This document shows, in pieces, positions 9,262-18,383 of a DNA stretch of 64,000 nucleotides. The stretch's first letter is position 1. The number at the start of each line of letters is the position of its first letter. Made by a program: the position numbers and the translations under genes. The stretch is taken from NCBI RefSeq assembly GCF_031456495.1, contig NZ_JAVDUW010000001.1:930001-994000 (forward strand), in the 5' to 3' direction. The notes below the pieces were generated by a model. It ran no database searches and was not told the DNA's origin. It saw only the letters and a list, made by a program, of their open reading frames with translations. Origin of the DNA: Pedococcus sp031456495 (GTDB lineage Bacteria > Actinomycetota > Actinomycetes > Actinomycetales > Dermatophilaceae).

Positions 9262-10521
9262 ATGACCTGGACGCGCCGGACCCGACCGTTCCGGGCCGTC
9301 GGCGCGACAGTGCTTGCCCTCGTCCTGGCCGCGGGGTGCACGAGCGGGAGCGGTGGCGGCTCGGGCACCACGACGGCCTCGAGCGCTCCGTCGAGCCCCG
9401 GCTCCACGACCCCGGGAACGACGACCACGGGTACGCCGAGCCGTACGTCACCACCGAGCTCCTCCACGACGACGGCCGCCCCGTCCTGCGGCACCCGCCT
9501 CGCCGCGAAGCTCACACCCGCGCAGCGCGCCGGCCAGCTGCTCATGGTCGGGCTGCAGCCCACCGGCAGCTCGCGGGCGCTCGCCGCCCAGGTGCGGCGC
9601 CAGGGGCTGGGCGGGGTGATCTACCTCGGGGGCTGGACCTCCGGCTCGGCAAGCGTGCGGGTGGTCTCCGAGCGGCTGCAGGCCGCGGCCGGGGGCGACC
9701 TGCTCGTCGCCGCCGACCAGGAGGGCGGGCAGGTCCAGCAGCTGCGCGGCCCGGGCTTCACCCGCATGCCGTCCGCCCGCACCCAGGCGACCACCTCGGC
9801 GGCGACCGAGCAGCGCAACGTCACGACCTGGTCGCGCGAGCTGCTGCGCGCCGGGGTCAACCTCAACCTCGCCCCCGTCGCCGACACCGTCCCGACCTCG
9901 CTCGGCGCGGCGAACCAGCCGATCGGGCGCTACCGCCGGGACTTCGCCCCCGGCTCGCCCACCACCAACGCGACGTATGCCGCGGCCTTCGTCCGTGGCT
10001 CCCTCGCCGCCGGGGTCGCGCCCACCGCCAAGCACTTCCCCGGGCTGGGGCGCGTCACCGGCAACACCGACGTCACGACCGTGGGCACGACCGACTCCAC
10101 GACCGACCGCAACGACCCCTACCTCGCACCCTTCCGGGCCTCGATCGCGGCCGGGGCGCCGCTGGTCATGATCTCCTCGGCGCGCTACCCGCGCATCGAC
10201 CCCGACAACCGGGCGATGTTCTCCAGGGCCGTGGTCACCGGGCTGCTGCGGGGCGAGCTGGGGTTCGACGGTGTCGTCATCACCGACGACGTCGGTGCCG
10301 CCCAGGCCGTCGCGGCGATCCCCGTGGGGCAGCGGGCGACCCGCTTCATCGCCGCCGGTGGCGACATCGTGCTGACCGCCGAGGCCGGTCAGGCGTCGAC
10401 GATGCTGGCCGCCATCGCCGCGAAGCGGAGGGCGAGCCCCGCGTTCGCCGCGCAGGTCGACGCGGCGGCGGCACGCGTGCTCGACCTCAAGGCCGACCTG
10501 AAGCTCGTCAGCTGCGACTGA
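9262..10521 (+). CDS. Lipoprotein with glycoside hydrolase family 3 domain (NagZ-like)
   Basis: 419 residues. A signal peptide ends in the lipobox LVLAAGC (Cys near residue 29), followed by a long Ser/Thr/Pro/Gly linker to about residue 75 and then a GH3 N-terminal barrel. Family motifs visible are AADQEGGQVQQL, AKHFPGLGRVTGNTD and VVITDDV, whose Asp is the expected nucleophile. In NagZ the KHFPGHG...DSH loop supplies an Asp/His acid-base pair; here the loop reads KHFPGLG...GNTDVTT, so the usual histidines are absent. A beta-N-acetylglucosaminidase acting on wall sugars is likely but activity could differ. Confidence 0.85.
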   Translation: MTWTRRTRPFRAVGATVLALVLAAGCTSGSGGGSGTTTASSAPSSPGSTTPGTTTTGTPSRTSPPSSSTTTAAPSCGTRLAAKLTPAQRAGQLLMVGLQPTGSSRALAAQVRRQGLGGVIYLGGWTSGSASVRVVSERLQAAAGGDLLVAADQEGGQVQQLRGPGFTRMPSARTQATTSAATEQRNVTTWSRELLRAGVNLNLAPVADTVPTSLGAANQPIGRYRRDFAPGSPTTNATYAAAFVRGSLAAGVAPTAKHFPGLGRVTGNTDVTTVGTTDSTTDRNDPYLAPFRASIAAGAPLVMISSARYPRIDPDNRAMFSRAVVTGLLRGELGFDGVVITDDVGAAQAVAAIPVGQRATRFIAAGGDIVLTAEAGQASTMLAAIAAKRRASPAFAAQVDAAAARVLDLKADLKLVSCD

Positions 10522-10530
10522 CCGCGACCG

Positions 10531-11580
10531 CTAGGACTGGACCTCGGTCACCGGCATCGAGGAGTCGGCCGGCAGGGCGAGGTCGGAGGGCGTGCGGCCC
10601 TTGAGCACCATCTGGGCACCGAGCGAGGCGACCATCGCGCCGTTGTCGGTGCACAGGCCCGGCCGCGGCACCCGCAGCGCGATGCCCGCCTCGTCGCAAC
10701 GCTCCTGCGCCATCGCCCGCAGCCGCGAGTTGGCGGCCACGCCGCCGCCGATCTGCAGGTTCTCGACGCCGTGCTCCTTGCAGGCGGCGACCGCCTTGCG
10801 GGTGAGCACGTCCGTCACGGCCTCCTGGAAGGACGCCGCGACGTCCGCCACCGGCACCGGCTCACCGGCCGCCTCGCGGGCCTGCACCCAGCGGGCGACG
10901 GCCGTCTTGAGCCCGGAGAACGAGAAGTCGAACCGGTGGCGCTCGAGGTCCCGGCCGGTGGTCAGGCCACGGGGGAAGTCGATCGCGACCCGGTCGCCCT
11001 CACGGGCCGCGCGGTCAATGTGCGGTCCGCCGGGGAACGGCAGGCCGAGCACGCGGGCCACCTTGTCGAAGGCCTCGCCCGCCGCGTCGTCGATCGTCGA
11101 CCCCAGCGAGGTGATCTCGGAGGTGACGTCGGGGACGAGCAGCAGCGAGGAGTGGCCGCCCGAGACGAGCATCGCCAAGGTCGGCTCGGGCAGCGGGCCG
11201 TGCTCGACGATGTCGACGGCGACGTGCGACGCGAGGTGGTTGACGCCGTAGAGCGGCTTGCCCAGGGCGACCGCGAGCGACTTGGCGGCGGCGACGCCGA
11301 CCATGAGCGCGCCGGCGAGCCCGGGGCCGGAGGTGACCGCGACGGCGTCTAGGTCGGCCAGGCGGACGCCCGCGTCGCGGGTCGCGCGCTCGATCGTCGG
11401 GATCATCGCCTCGAGGTGGGCACGGCTGGCGACCTCGGGCACGACGCCACCGAAGCGCGCGTGCTCGTCGACGCTGCTGGCGATCGCGTCCACCAGCAGG
11501 TTCTCGCCCCGGACGATGCCGACACCGGTCTCGTCGCAGGACGTCTCGATGCCGAGCACCAGCGGCTGGTCGGCGCTCAT
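10531..11580 (-). CDS. tsaD: tRNA N6-adenosine threonylcarbamoyltransferase TsaD
   Basis: 349 residues. Transfers the threonylcarbamoyl group to A37 of ANN-decoding tRNAs, with TsaB and TsaE encoded upstream. Kae1/TsaD hallmarks are GIETSCDETGVGIV at the N-terminus, the metal-binding HLASH (His-x3-His) near residue 118, and the ASKHA phosphate loops LVSGGHSSLL and QIGGGVAANSRLR. The ATG at 11580 overlaps the rimI stop by four bases (ATGA). Last gene of the minus-strand alr-tsaE-tsaB-rimI-tsaD run. Confidence 0.96.
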   Translation of the reverse strand: MSADQPLVLGIETSCDETGVGIVRGENLLVDAIASSVDEHARFGGVVPEVASRAHLEAMIPTIERATRDAGVRLADLDAVAVTSGPGLAGALMVGVAAAKSLAVALGKPLYGVNHLASHVAVDIVEHGPLPEPTLAMLVSGGHSSLLLVPDVTSEITSLGSTIDDAAGEAFDKVARVLGLPFPGGPHIDRAAREGDRVAIDFPRGLTTGRDLERHRFDFSFSGLKTAVARWVQAREAAGEPVPVADVAASFQEAVTDVLTRKAVAACKEHGVENLQIGGGVAANSRLRAMAQERCDEAGIALRVPRPGLCTDNGAMVASLGAQMVLKGRTPSDLALPADSSMPVTEVQS

Positions 11581-12032
11581 GCCGGCACCTCCTCGGTGAG
11601 GACGCGACGCATCACGAGGGCGTCCACGTCACCAGGCTGGTAGTAGCGGCGTCGCACCGTGAGCACCTCGAATCCGTTGCTGTCGTAGAGCTTCCGGGCG
11701 GGCTCGTTGTCCGCCCTGACCTCGAGCATGAGGTGCTCGGCGCAGTCCGCACGGGCCCGCGCGACGAGCTCCTCGAGCACTGCGCGCCCGAGCCCACGGC
11801 CCTGCGCCTCGGGGGCGACGGCCATGGTCATGACGTCGGCGACCTCGCCGCCGAGGTCCAGGCCGCCGTAGGCGACCACGGCCCCCGACGGGTCCTCCTC
11901 GACGACGTAGGACCGGCGCGGGCGGCCGGCCAGCTCGGACCACCAGGTGGCCTGCGACCACGCGTCGTCGGGGAACAGCCGCTGCTCGAGGGCGTCGAGC
12001 GCGGGGATGTCGGTCCAGTGCACGTCCCTCAC
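11577..12032 (-). CDS. rimI: Ribosomal protein S18 alanine N-acetyltransferase RimI
   Basis: 151 residues. A compact GNAT enzyme with the acetyl-CoA loop EAQGRGLGRAVLEELV and the C-terminal RKLYDSNGFEVLTVRRRYY typical of RimI, which acetylates the N-terminal Ala of S18. GTG at 12032 overlaps the tsaB stop by four bases. Its position between tsaB and tsaD is the conserved actinobacterial arrangement and supports the RimI assignment over a generic GNAT. Confidence 0.92.
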   Translation of the reverse strand: MRDVHWTDIPALDALEQRLFPDDAWSQATWWSELAGRPRRSYVVEEDPSGAVVAYGGLDLGGEVADVMTMAVAPEAQGRGLGRAVLEELVARARADCAEHLMLEVRADNEPARKLYDSNGFEVLTVRRRYYQPGDVDALVMRRVLTEEVPA

Positions 12033-12688
12033 CGCCGCGCCCGCTCCGCGGTGGTCAGGGCGTCGGGCCGCCGCAGGTACAACGGCTCGACGGGCATCGG
12101 CTCCCCGGCCGCGATCCGGGCGGCGGCCACCTCGGCCAGCACCGCCGCGTCGACGTCGAGGACGTCCACCGCGCGGGGGAACAGGTCGGGGTAGAGCACG
12201 GGACCACGACCGGCCGTCGGCAGGGCGCGCAGGTCCTCGGGAAGGTCTGCCGGGCGGTCGACGTGCGGCTCGGTGAGCCGGCGCACGCCGGCCGGCTCCA
12301 CGGCATACCGGGCCGTGTAGACCTCCTTGCGGCGGGCGTCGGTGGCCACGAGCAGCTCGTCGCCCTCGACGAGGGCGCTCGCCTGCGCGGCGAGGACGTC
12401 GAGGCTGCAGACCCCGTGGACGGGTATGCCGCGGGCGTGCCCGAACACCACGCCCGTCACGATGCCCACTCGCAGTCCGGTGAAGGGGCCGGGACCGGTG
12501 CCCACCACGACGTCGGTGACGTCGGCGGGGGTGCAGCCGGCCTCGGCCAGGCAGCGCTCGACCAGCGGGCTGACGTGCTCGGTGTGACCGCGGGCGTCGA
12601 GGACCGTTGCGGCCGAACGGGTCCCGTCGTCGTCGCGCAGGGCGACGGTGATCGCCGAGGTCGACGTGTCGATCGCGAGCAGCAGCAT
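12029..12688 (-). CDS. tsaB: t6A biosynthesis protein TsaB
   Basis: 219 residues. The ASKHA-fold scaffold partner of TsaD in tRNA t6A synthesis. The N-terminus MLLLAIDTSTSAITVAL and the TGPGPFTGLRVGIVTG motif near residue 70 identify it; TsaB proteins lack the iron-binding histidines of TsaD and so does this. ATG at 12688 shares one base with the tsaE stop. An octamer GTATGCCG at 12424-12431 forces a rare ATA isoleucine codon in the conserved RGIPVHGV segment. Confidence 0.94.
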   Translation of the reverse strand: MLLLAIDTSTSAITVALRDDDGTRSAATVLDARGHTEHVSPLVERCLAEAGCTPADVTDVVVGTGPGPFTGLRVGIVTGVVFGHARGIPVHGVCSLDVLAAQASALVEGDELLVATDARRKEVYTARYAVEPAGVRRLTEPHVDRPADLPEDLRALPTAGRGPVLYPDLFPRAVDVLDVDAAVLAEVAAARIAAGEPMPVEPLYLRRPDALTTAERARR

Positions 12689-13194
12689 CAGGCCTCCTGC
12701 GCCAGGGCCGCGAGCGCCTCGGTGTCCCAGTGGGACCCGTGCGCGTCGAGCCGCACCGTACGGGTGTCCTCGCCGGTCAGGACCAGCTCGAGCCGGTCGT
12801 CCGCGAGGTCCTCGGCCAGGCCGTGGCCCCACTCGACGACCGTCACGGAGTCCTCCAACGAGGCGTCGAGGTCGAGGTCGTCGAGCTCGGCGAACCCGCC
12901 GAGCCGGTACGCGTCGACGTGCACGAGGGCCGGGCCACCGACCAGCGAGGGGTGGACGCGCGCGATGACGAAGGTGGGCGACGTGATGGGCCCGCGCACC
13001 CCCAGCCCTTCGGCCAGTCCCTGGGTGAGGGTGGTCTTGCCGGCACCGAGCTCCCCGGTCAGTACGACGAGGTCGCCGGCCCGCAGCACGCGGCCGAGCC
13101 GCTCGCCCCAGGCGCGGGTGTCCTCGGCGGCGGCGAGGGGCGGGCTTGTGACCGACCAGGACTGCCGGCTGACGGCGGACGACGGCTCAGGCAC
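12688..13194 (-). CDS. tsaE: t6A biosynthesis ATPase TsaE
   Basis: 168 residues. P-loop ATPase required to turn over the TsaB-TsaD complex. Walker A is GELGAGKTTLTQGLAEGLG near residues 42-60, followed by SPTFVIARVH and the Walker B-like VHVDAYRL. GTG at 13194 is chosen because GGAGGT lies six bases upstream; the start then overlaps the end of the upstream hydrolase gene by eight bases. The C-terminal tail has the aromatic segment SHWDTEALAAL. Confidence 0.93.
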   Translation of the reverse strand: MPEPSSAVSRQSWSVTSPPLAAAEDTRAWGERLGRVLRAGDLVVLTGELGAGKTTLTQGLAEGLGVRGPITSPTFVIARVHPSLVGGPALVHVDAYRLGGFAELDDLDLDASLEDSVTVVEWGHGLAEDLADDRLELVLTGEDTRTVRLDAHGSHWDTEALAALAQEA

Positions 13195-14377
13195 GACGGG
13201 ACCTCCGGCGCTGTGCGGGCGTCCGTCGTGCGTCGGCGACCCGGCGCTTCTTGGCCAGGTCGGTGAGGGTGCGGCGGACGCGGGGCTTGCTCTCGACGGG
13301 GACGCCGGCCTCGGCCGCGCGCATGCCCCGCTCGATGAGGGAGAGGAACTGCTCGTCGAGCACCTCGGGGTGCTCGAGCATGATGATGTGCCCGGCCTCC
13401 TCGACGACGACGTGCTCGGCACCGGGGACGAGCCGCACGATCGCCTCGGAGTGCGCCGGCGGCGTGAGCAGGTCCTGGGCGCCGTTGAGCACGAGCGTCT
13501 CGATGCCGTGGAACTGGGCGAGGGCCTTGCGCTTGTCGTGGACGTCGATCGAGGGCAGGAAGTCGGCCATCACCTGCAGCGGCGTGCCCATGATCATGTC
13601 CGCCGTGTAGCGCACCGTCTCCGGCGAGACCGGGGAGGCGAAGCTGTACCGCTCGACGATGAGGTCCTCGACCTCGCGGCCGACGCGGCGCGCGGTGTCG
13701 ACGAGCGTCTGGCGGGTCCCGAGGCGGGACAGCAGGCGGGGTCCGAGACGGCCCAGGACGCGACCGACGAACTGGCCGAACCCCAGCGTCAGCATGTTCT
13801 CCCCGCCGGCACTGGTCGCCACGAAGGCAGCGGCGACGACGCGCTCGCGCACCACCTCGGGGAACTGCTCGGCCATGGACATCACGGTCATGCCGCCCAT
13901 CGAGTGGCCGATGAGCACGAGCGGGCCGTCCGGGACCGTCTCCTGCACGACCCGGTGCAGGTCGCGGCCGAGCTGGTCGATGGTGCAGGACTCCGCCGGG
14001 GCGAGCGCCGACCGTCCGTGGCTGCGCTGGTCCCAGAGCACCACGCGGTAGCCGGCCTCGACGAGCGCGCGCCGCTGCAGCACCCAGCTGCGCAGGCTGA
14101 GCGTGTACCCGTGCGAGAAGACGACGGTCGGCTTGTCCGCCGAGGCGGCCGCCGGGTTGCCGTCGTCGACCTCGACGTGCAGGCTCACGCCGTCGTCCGC
14201 GAGGATCTGCATCTCGCGGTCGGCGGTGTGCGTGTAGGTCCCGTGAGGCGAGAGCACGGACAGCCGCGCCTGCCGCTCCCCCCGGACCTGCCGCGCGGCC
14301 ACCCCGGCGGCCGTGGCGACGCCGGCCGCGGCCAGCCCGACGCCGAGCCCGACGAGCCCGCGGTTGGCGGGACTCAC
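13187..14377 (-). CDS. Alpha/beta-hydrolase, membrane-anchored
   Basis: 396 residues. An N-terminal hydrophobic helix (about 7-30, LVGLGVGLAAAGVATAAGVAA) precedes an alpha/beta-hydrolase fold. The nucleophile elbow is GHSMGGMTVM, the oxyanion strand FSHGYTLS, and the catalytic His is probably in EEAGHIIMLEHPE. The C-terminal ~60 residues are very basic. Substrate unknown: esterase, lipase or haloperoxidase-like enzymes all fit. In actinobacteria a hydrolase of this type commonly sits between alr and tsaE. GTG at 14377 overlaps the alr stop by four bases. Confidence 0.85.
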   Translation of the reverse strand: MSPANRGLVGLGVGLAAAGVATAAGVAARQVRGERQARLSVLSPHGTYTHTADREMQILADDGVSLHVEVDDGNPAAASADKPTVVFSHGYTLSLRSWVLQRRALVEAGYRVVLWDQRSHGRSALAPAESCTIDQLGRDLHRVVQETVPDGPLVLIGHSMGGMTVMSMAEQFPEVVRERVVAAAFVATSAGGENMLTLGFGQFVGRVLGRLGPRLLSRLGTRQTLVDTARRVGREVEDLIVERYSFASPVSPETVRYTADMIMGTPLQVMADFLPSIDVHDKRKALAQFHGIETLVLNGAQDLLTPPAHSEAIVRLVPGAEHVVVEEAGHIIMLEHPEVLDEQFLSLIERGMRAAEAGVPVESKPRVRRTLTDLAKKRRVADARRTPAQRRRSRRA

Positions 14378-15555
14378 AGGTCCTCACCCCCGACGTGGAC
14401 GCGCGGCACGCGGGCCCCGACCCGGGTCACGACCTCGTAGTTGATGGTCCCGGCGGCGACGGCCCAGTCCTGGGCGGTCGGCTCGCCCGAGGCGCCGACG
14501 CCGAACAGGACGGCCTCGTCACCCGCCTCGGCAGCGCTGTCGGCGCCGAGGTCGAGCACGAACTGGTCCATGCAGACCCGGCCGGCCACGGCATACCGGC
14601 TCCCGCCGACCTGCACCGGTCCCCGGCTGGAGGCGTGGCGCGGGATCCCGTCGGCGTAGCCCATGGGCACGAGGCCCAGGCGCGTCTGCTCGCTCGTCGT
14701 GTACGTGTGGCCGTAGGAGATGCCCTGGCCCGCCGGGCAGTCCTTGACCAGCGCGAGCCGGGCCACGAGCCGCATGGCCTCGCGCAGCCCGAAGTCCTCC
14801 GGCGCGCCGAGGTCGGGCACCGGCGACAGGCCGTAGACCGAGACGCCGGGGCGCACGAGGTCGTAGTGCGCGGACGGGTTGGTGAGCGTGGCCGCCGAGT
14901 TGGCGAGGTGGCGCACCTGGGGGCGTATGCCGGCCTGCTCGAACTGCGTGAGGAGCCCCTCGAAGCGCTCCTGCTGGGCGCGCACGGTCGGGTGCTGCGG
15001 CGCGTCGGCGTAGGCGAAGTGGGAGAAGACCCCGACGACCTCGACCGCGCCGTCGGCCTGCGCTCGCGCGACCTCGCCGATGAGGGTGTCGAGGTCGGCG
15101 TCCCACGCGCCGTTGCGGCCCAGGCCGGTGTCGACCTTGACGTGGATGCGGGCGGTGCGGCCGGTGGCGGCAGCGGCGTCGAGCGCCTGCTGCAGGGACC
15201 ACTGGGCGGCGATGCCGAGGTCGATGCCCAGGGCGACCGCCTCGGTGAAGTCCTGCCCCGGCACGTGCAGCCAGGACAGCACCGGGACCTCGATGCCGGC
15301 CTGCCGCAGCTCGACGGCCTCGGGCAGCTGGGCGACGCCGAGCCACGTGGCACCCCCGCGAACTGCTGCCCGGGCAGCCGGCACGAGGCCGTGGCCGTAC
15401 GCGTCGGCCTTGACGACGGCCATGACCTCGGCCGAGCCGGCGCGCTCGCGCAGGGCGGTGACGTTGGCGCTGATCGCCCCCAGGTCGACCTGCGCGCACG
15501 CGGGAAACCCCGGCGGAGCCGGGGCGGGAGGGATGCGGGAGGTGGTGTCGCTCAT
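14374..15555 (-). CDS. alr: Alanine racemase
   Basis: 393 residues. PLP enzyme converting L- to D-alanine for peptidoglycan. The PLP lysine is in VMAVVKADAYGHG near residue 40, and the second catalytic tyrosine lies in GISYGHTYTT. ATG at 15555 gives MSDTTSRIPP; ATG at 15573 is an in-frame alternative with no better ribosome site. First gene of the minus-strand run to tsaD. Two GTATGCCG octamers fall inside it (14590 and 14925 regions). It diverges from an MFS gene. Confidence 0.95.
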   Translation of the reverse strand: MSDTTSRIPPAPAPPGFPACAQVDLGAISANVTALRERAGSAEVMAVVKADAYGHGLVPAARAAVRGGATWLGVAQLPEAVELRQAGIEVPVLSWLHVPGQDFTEAVALGIDLGIAAQWSLQQALDAAAATGRTARIHVKVDTGLGRNGAWDADLDTLIGEVARAQADGAVEVVGVFSHFAYADAPQHPTVRAQQERFEGLLTQFEQAGIRPQVRHLANSAATLTNPSAHYDLVRPGVSVYGLSPVPDLGAPEDFGLREAMRLVARLALVKDCPAGQGISYGHTYTTSEQTRLGLVPMGYADGIPRHASSRGPVQVGGSRYAVAGRVCMDQFVLDLGADSAAEAGDEAVLFGVGASGEPTAQDWAVAAGTINYEVVTRVGARVPRVHVGGEDL

Positions 15556-15614
15556 CGGGATCCAGTGTTCCATGCCGCCGACCAGCGCTCACGGCGACCG
15601 GGCATGCTGGGCGC

Positions 15615-16838
15615 GTGACCCCGCCCGCCGACACCCCGGACTCCCCCGGCGAACCGGACCTTTCCGGCGACCTGGCGGCGCGGCGGGCCCGGTGGGCGGT
15701 CTCGGTGATGTTCGCCACGAACGGCGCGCTCTTCGCCGGGGTCGTGCCGCGCTACCCCGACATCACGGGCACCCTGCACCTGTCGAGCGCGGCCTTCGGC
15801 ACGGCGGTCGCGGGCTACGGGGTGGGCGCGGTCGTGGCGGGGCCGTTCGCCGCGTCGCTGGTGCGCCGCTTCGGCTCCGCCCGGTTCGCCGTCGCCACGA
15901 CCATCGGGGTCGCGGCCAACCTGCTGCTCATCGGCGCCGCGCCCGCGTGGGCCCTCCTCGCGACGGCGCTGGCGCTGGCCGGGGCGCTGGACTCCCTCAC
16001 CGACATCGCCGAGAACGCCCAGGGCCTGCGGGTGGAGCGCAGCCTGCGACGGTCGGTGCTCGGGTCCATGCACGCCATGTGGAGCGTCGGCGCGGTGGCG
16101 GGCGGTGCCCTGGGCAGCGCCGCCGCGGGCCTGCGGATCCCGGTGGTCCTCCACCTCGGGGCGGTCGGCGCGGTCGCCGCCGTGGTCGCGCTGCTCGCCG
16201 GCCGCGCGATGCTCCCGGGCCACGAGGCCCTGCCGCAGGACGAGCCGGCCGCGACGGCGCCGCCCCGTCGCGGCCACCACGTGCGGCGGGCGGGCCTGCT
16301 CCTCGCCCTGGCGGCCGTGGCGTCGATGGGCCAGCTCATAGAGGACGTCACGGCCACCTGGAGCGCCCTCTACCTGCGCGAGTCGCTCGGGGCCGCAGCG
16401 GCCGTCGGCGGCCTCGGGTTCGTGGCGCTGCAGGTCACCCAGACGGGCGGGCGGCTCGTGGGCGACCGCCTCGTCACCTCCCACGGCGACCGGCTCGTCG
16501 CCCGCGCCGGTGTCGTCCTCGCCGGCACCGCGATGACCGTGGCGCTGCTCGTGCCGAGCCCGGCGTCAGTCGTCGCGGCGTTCGCCGTCGTGGGCCTGGG
16601 GATCGGCACCCTCATCCCGGCGGGGCTGCGGGCCGCCGACGGCGTGCCGGGTCTGCGCCCGGGGTCCGGGCTGACCGTCGTGGGGATGGGACTGCGCGTG
16701 ACGCTGCTGCTGTCACCGCTGGGGACGGGACTGCTGGCGCAGGCGAGAGGGCTGCCGGCGGTCCTGTGGGCGCTGCCTGCGGCGGCCGTCGTCGTGCTCC
16801 TGCTCTCCCCCAGCCTCCCCACGCGCAGGGCCGGCTGA
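15615..16838 (+). CDS. Major facilitator superfamily transporter
   Basis: 407 residues with about twelve hydrophobic segments, beginning with VSVMFATNGALFAGVVPRYP near residue 30. The loop after helix 2 reads LVRRFGSAR, a variant of the MFS signature. The general look (small soluble N-terminus, GLGIGTLIPAG near helix 10) resembles YbjJ/FucP-like or drug-efflux proteins; the substrate is not predictable. It lies on the plus strand between alr and nnr, splitting an otherwise minus-strand block, and the next 85 bases to the nnr stop hold nothing I recognise. Confidence 0.85.
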   Translation: MTPPADTPDSPGEPDLSGDLAARRARWAVSVMFATNGALFAGVVPRYPDITGTLHLSSAAFGTAVAGYGVGAVVAGPFAASLVRRFGSARFAVATTIGVAANLLLIGAAPAWALLATALALAGALDSLTDIAENAQGLRVERSLRRSVLGSMHAMWSVGAVAGGALGSAAAGLRIPVVLHLGAVGAVAAVVALLAGRAMLPGHEALPQDEPAATAPPRRGHHVRRAGLLLALAAVASMGQLIEDVTATWSALYLRESLGAAAAVGGLGFVALQVTQTGGRLVGDRLVTSHGDRLVARAGVVLAGTAMTVALLVPSPASVVAAFAVVGLGIGTLIPAGLRAADGVPGLRPGSGLTVVGMGLRVTLLLSPLGTGLLAQARGLPAVLWALPAAAVVVLLLSPSLPTRRAG

Positions 16839-16923
16839 GGCGCCCACCAGGGCCTCCCCATGCCGTGCACCGGCACCCTCCCGCCGGCGCCGGCCGACCG
16901 CGGGTGGCAAGGGCGCGGGAGCC

Positions 16924-18381
16924 TCAGCGACGCAGGAGGGCGGCGACCGTCCCCGGGACGGCCCGGGCCACGGCGAGGGCGCGCACGGGGCCACCGGGGT
17001 TGGCGCAGTCGGCGGCGACGCCGTGGACGAGCGCGGCCAGGCTGCCGGCGTCGACGGGGTCGAGGCCGGCGGCCAGCAGCGTCCCCGCGATCCCGGCGAG
17101 GACGTCGCCCGCCCCTGCCGTCGCGAGCCACGGCGGGGCGTCGCGCTGCGAGCGCACCGGCACACCGGAATCGCTCGGCGGCACCACCAGCGTGGTGGCG
17201 CCCTTGAGCAGGACAGTCGCTCCCGTCGCGTCGGCGGCCCGGCGGGCGTGCCCCAGGGGGTCGGTGCTGACCTGCTCGCGGGTCACCTCGCCGCCCTCGA
17301 GGCGGGACAGCAGCCGCGCGAGCTCCCCCGCGTGCGGGGTGAGGAGGGTGGGGGCCCTGCGGGGACCCGTGACGAGGTCGAGCCCCCCGGCGTCGACGAG
17401 GACCGGGAGGTCGGACGCGAGCGCGTCCCGCGCCGTGTCGAGCTGGGCCTTGCTGCCCTGGGCCCGCGACGCCGTGTCGAGGCCGGGGCCGACCACCCAG
17501 GCCTGCACCCGTCCCTCGCCGAGCACCGCCTCCGGGACGGCCGAGCGGACCTGCGCGGTCGGCGTCGGCGTGCCGACGTAGCGCACCATGCCCACGCCCG
17601 CCTCCACGGCCGCGGTGCAGCAGAGCACGGGCGCGCCGGTGTAGCTCTCGCCACCGGCCACGACGCCGAGCACGCCGCGGGAGTACTTGTCGGCGGACGC
17701 GCCGGGCACCGGCCACAGGTCGCGCACGTCGTCGAAGTCGACGCGCTCCACGTCCGCCGCACCCTCGAGCGAGAGCCCGATGTCGACGAGCGTGAGCGCG
17801 CCGACGGCCGGCTCGGTGGCGGGCAGCAGGTGCACGGGCTTGGCCACGCCGAACGTCACCGTCTCGTCCGCGAAGACCCCCGTGTCCGAGGCGGAGCGGC
17901 CGGCCGGGTCGTGCCCCGAGGGCAGGTCCACCGCGACGACGTATGCCGTGTCCGGCACCGCCTCGACCCAGGCGCGGGCCGCGTCGGGCAGGCCGGGACG
18001 CCCACCGATCCCGAGCACTCCGTCCAGCACGAGGTCGGCGCCGTCCAGCGCGGTCACCGCGTCCTCGCCCGGGCCGACGACGCGCACGCCGGCCTCGACC
18101 GCCGCGGCCCGGCTGGCCTCGTGCACCGGCCAGTCGCCCACGAGGGCCGCGCACTCCAGGCCCCCACCGGCGAGGTGGGCCAGGGCCCAGAGCGCGTCGC
18201 CGCCGTTGTTGCCGGGGCCGACGAGGCCGACGACCCGGCGACCGTCGCGCTCCCGCACCCGGGCCAGGCAGACCTCGGCCAGGCCGAGGGCGGCCCGGCC
18301 CATGAGCTCGCCGTCCCCGAGGTTCGCCATGAGCGACTCCTCGGCACTGCGGACGCGGTCCGCGGCATACGCCCTCAACAT
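16924..18381 (-). CDS. nnr: Bifunctional NAD(P)H-hydrate epimerase / ADP-dependent dehydratase
   Basis: 485 residues. Repairs hydrated NADH and NADPH. The N-terminal ~210 residues are the epimerase (YjeF_N) with LVGPGNNGGDALW and the VAVDLPSGHDP loop. The C-terminal half is the ribokinase-like dehydratase with TLLTPHAGELARLL and the anion-hole motif TAGAGDVLAGIAG. ATG at 18381 lies two bases past the acpS stop, so the pair is probably an operon. Two GTATGCCG octamers occur in it, one within the first codons (18364-18371). Confidence 0.94.
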   Translation of the reverse strand: MLRAYAADRVRSAEESLMANLGDGELMGRAALGLAEVCLARVRERDGRRVVGLVGPGNNGGDALWALAHLAGGGLECAALVGDWPVHEASRAAAVEAGVRVVGPGEDAVTALDGADLVLDGVLGIGGRPGLPDAARAWVEAVPDTAYVVAVDLPSGHDPAGRSASDTGVFADETVTFGVAKPVHLLPATEPAVGALTLVDIGLSLEGAADVERVDFDDVRDLWPVPGASADKYSRGVLGVVAGGESYTGAPVLCCTAAVEAGVGMVRYVGTPTPTAQVRSAVPEAVLGEGRVQAWVVGPGLDTASRAQGSKAQLDTARDALASDLPVLVDAGGLDLVTGPRRAPTLLTPHAGELARLLSRLEGGEVTREQVSTDPLGHARRAADATGATVLLKGATTLVVPPSDSGVPVRSQRDAPPWLATAGAGDVLAGIAGTLLAAGLDPVDAGSLAALVHGVAADCANPGGPVRALAVARAVPGTVAALLRR

Positions 18382-18383
18382 GG

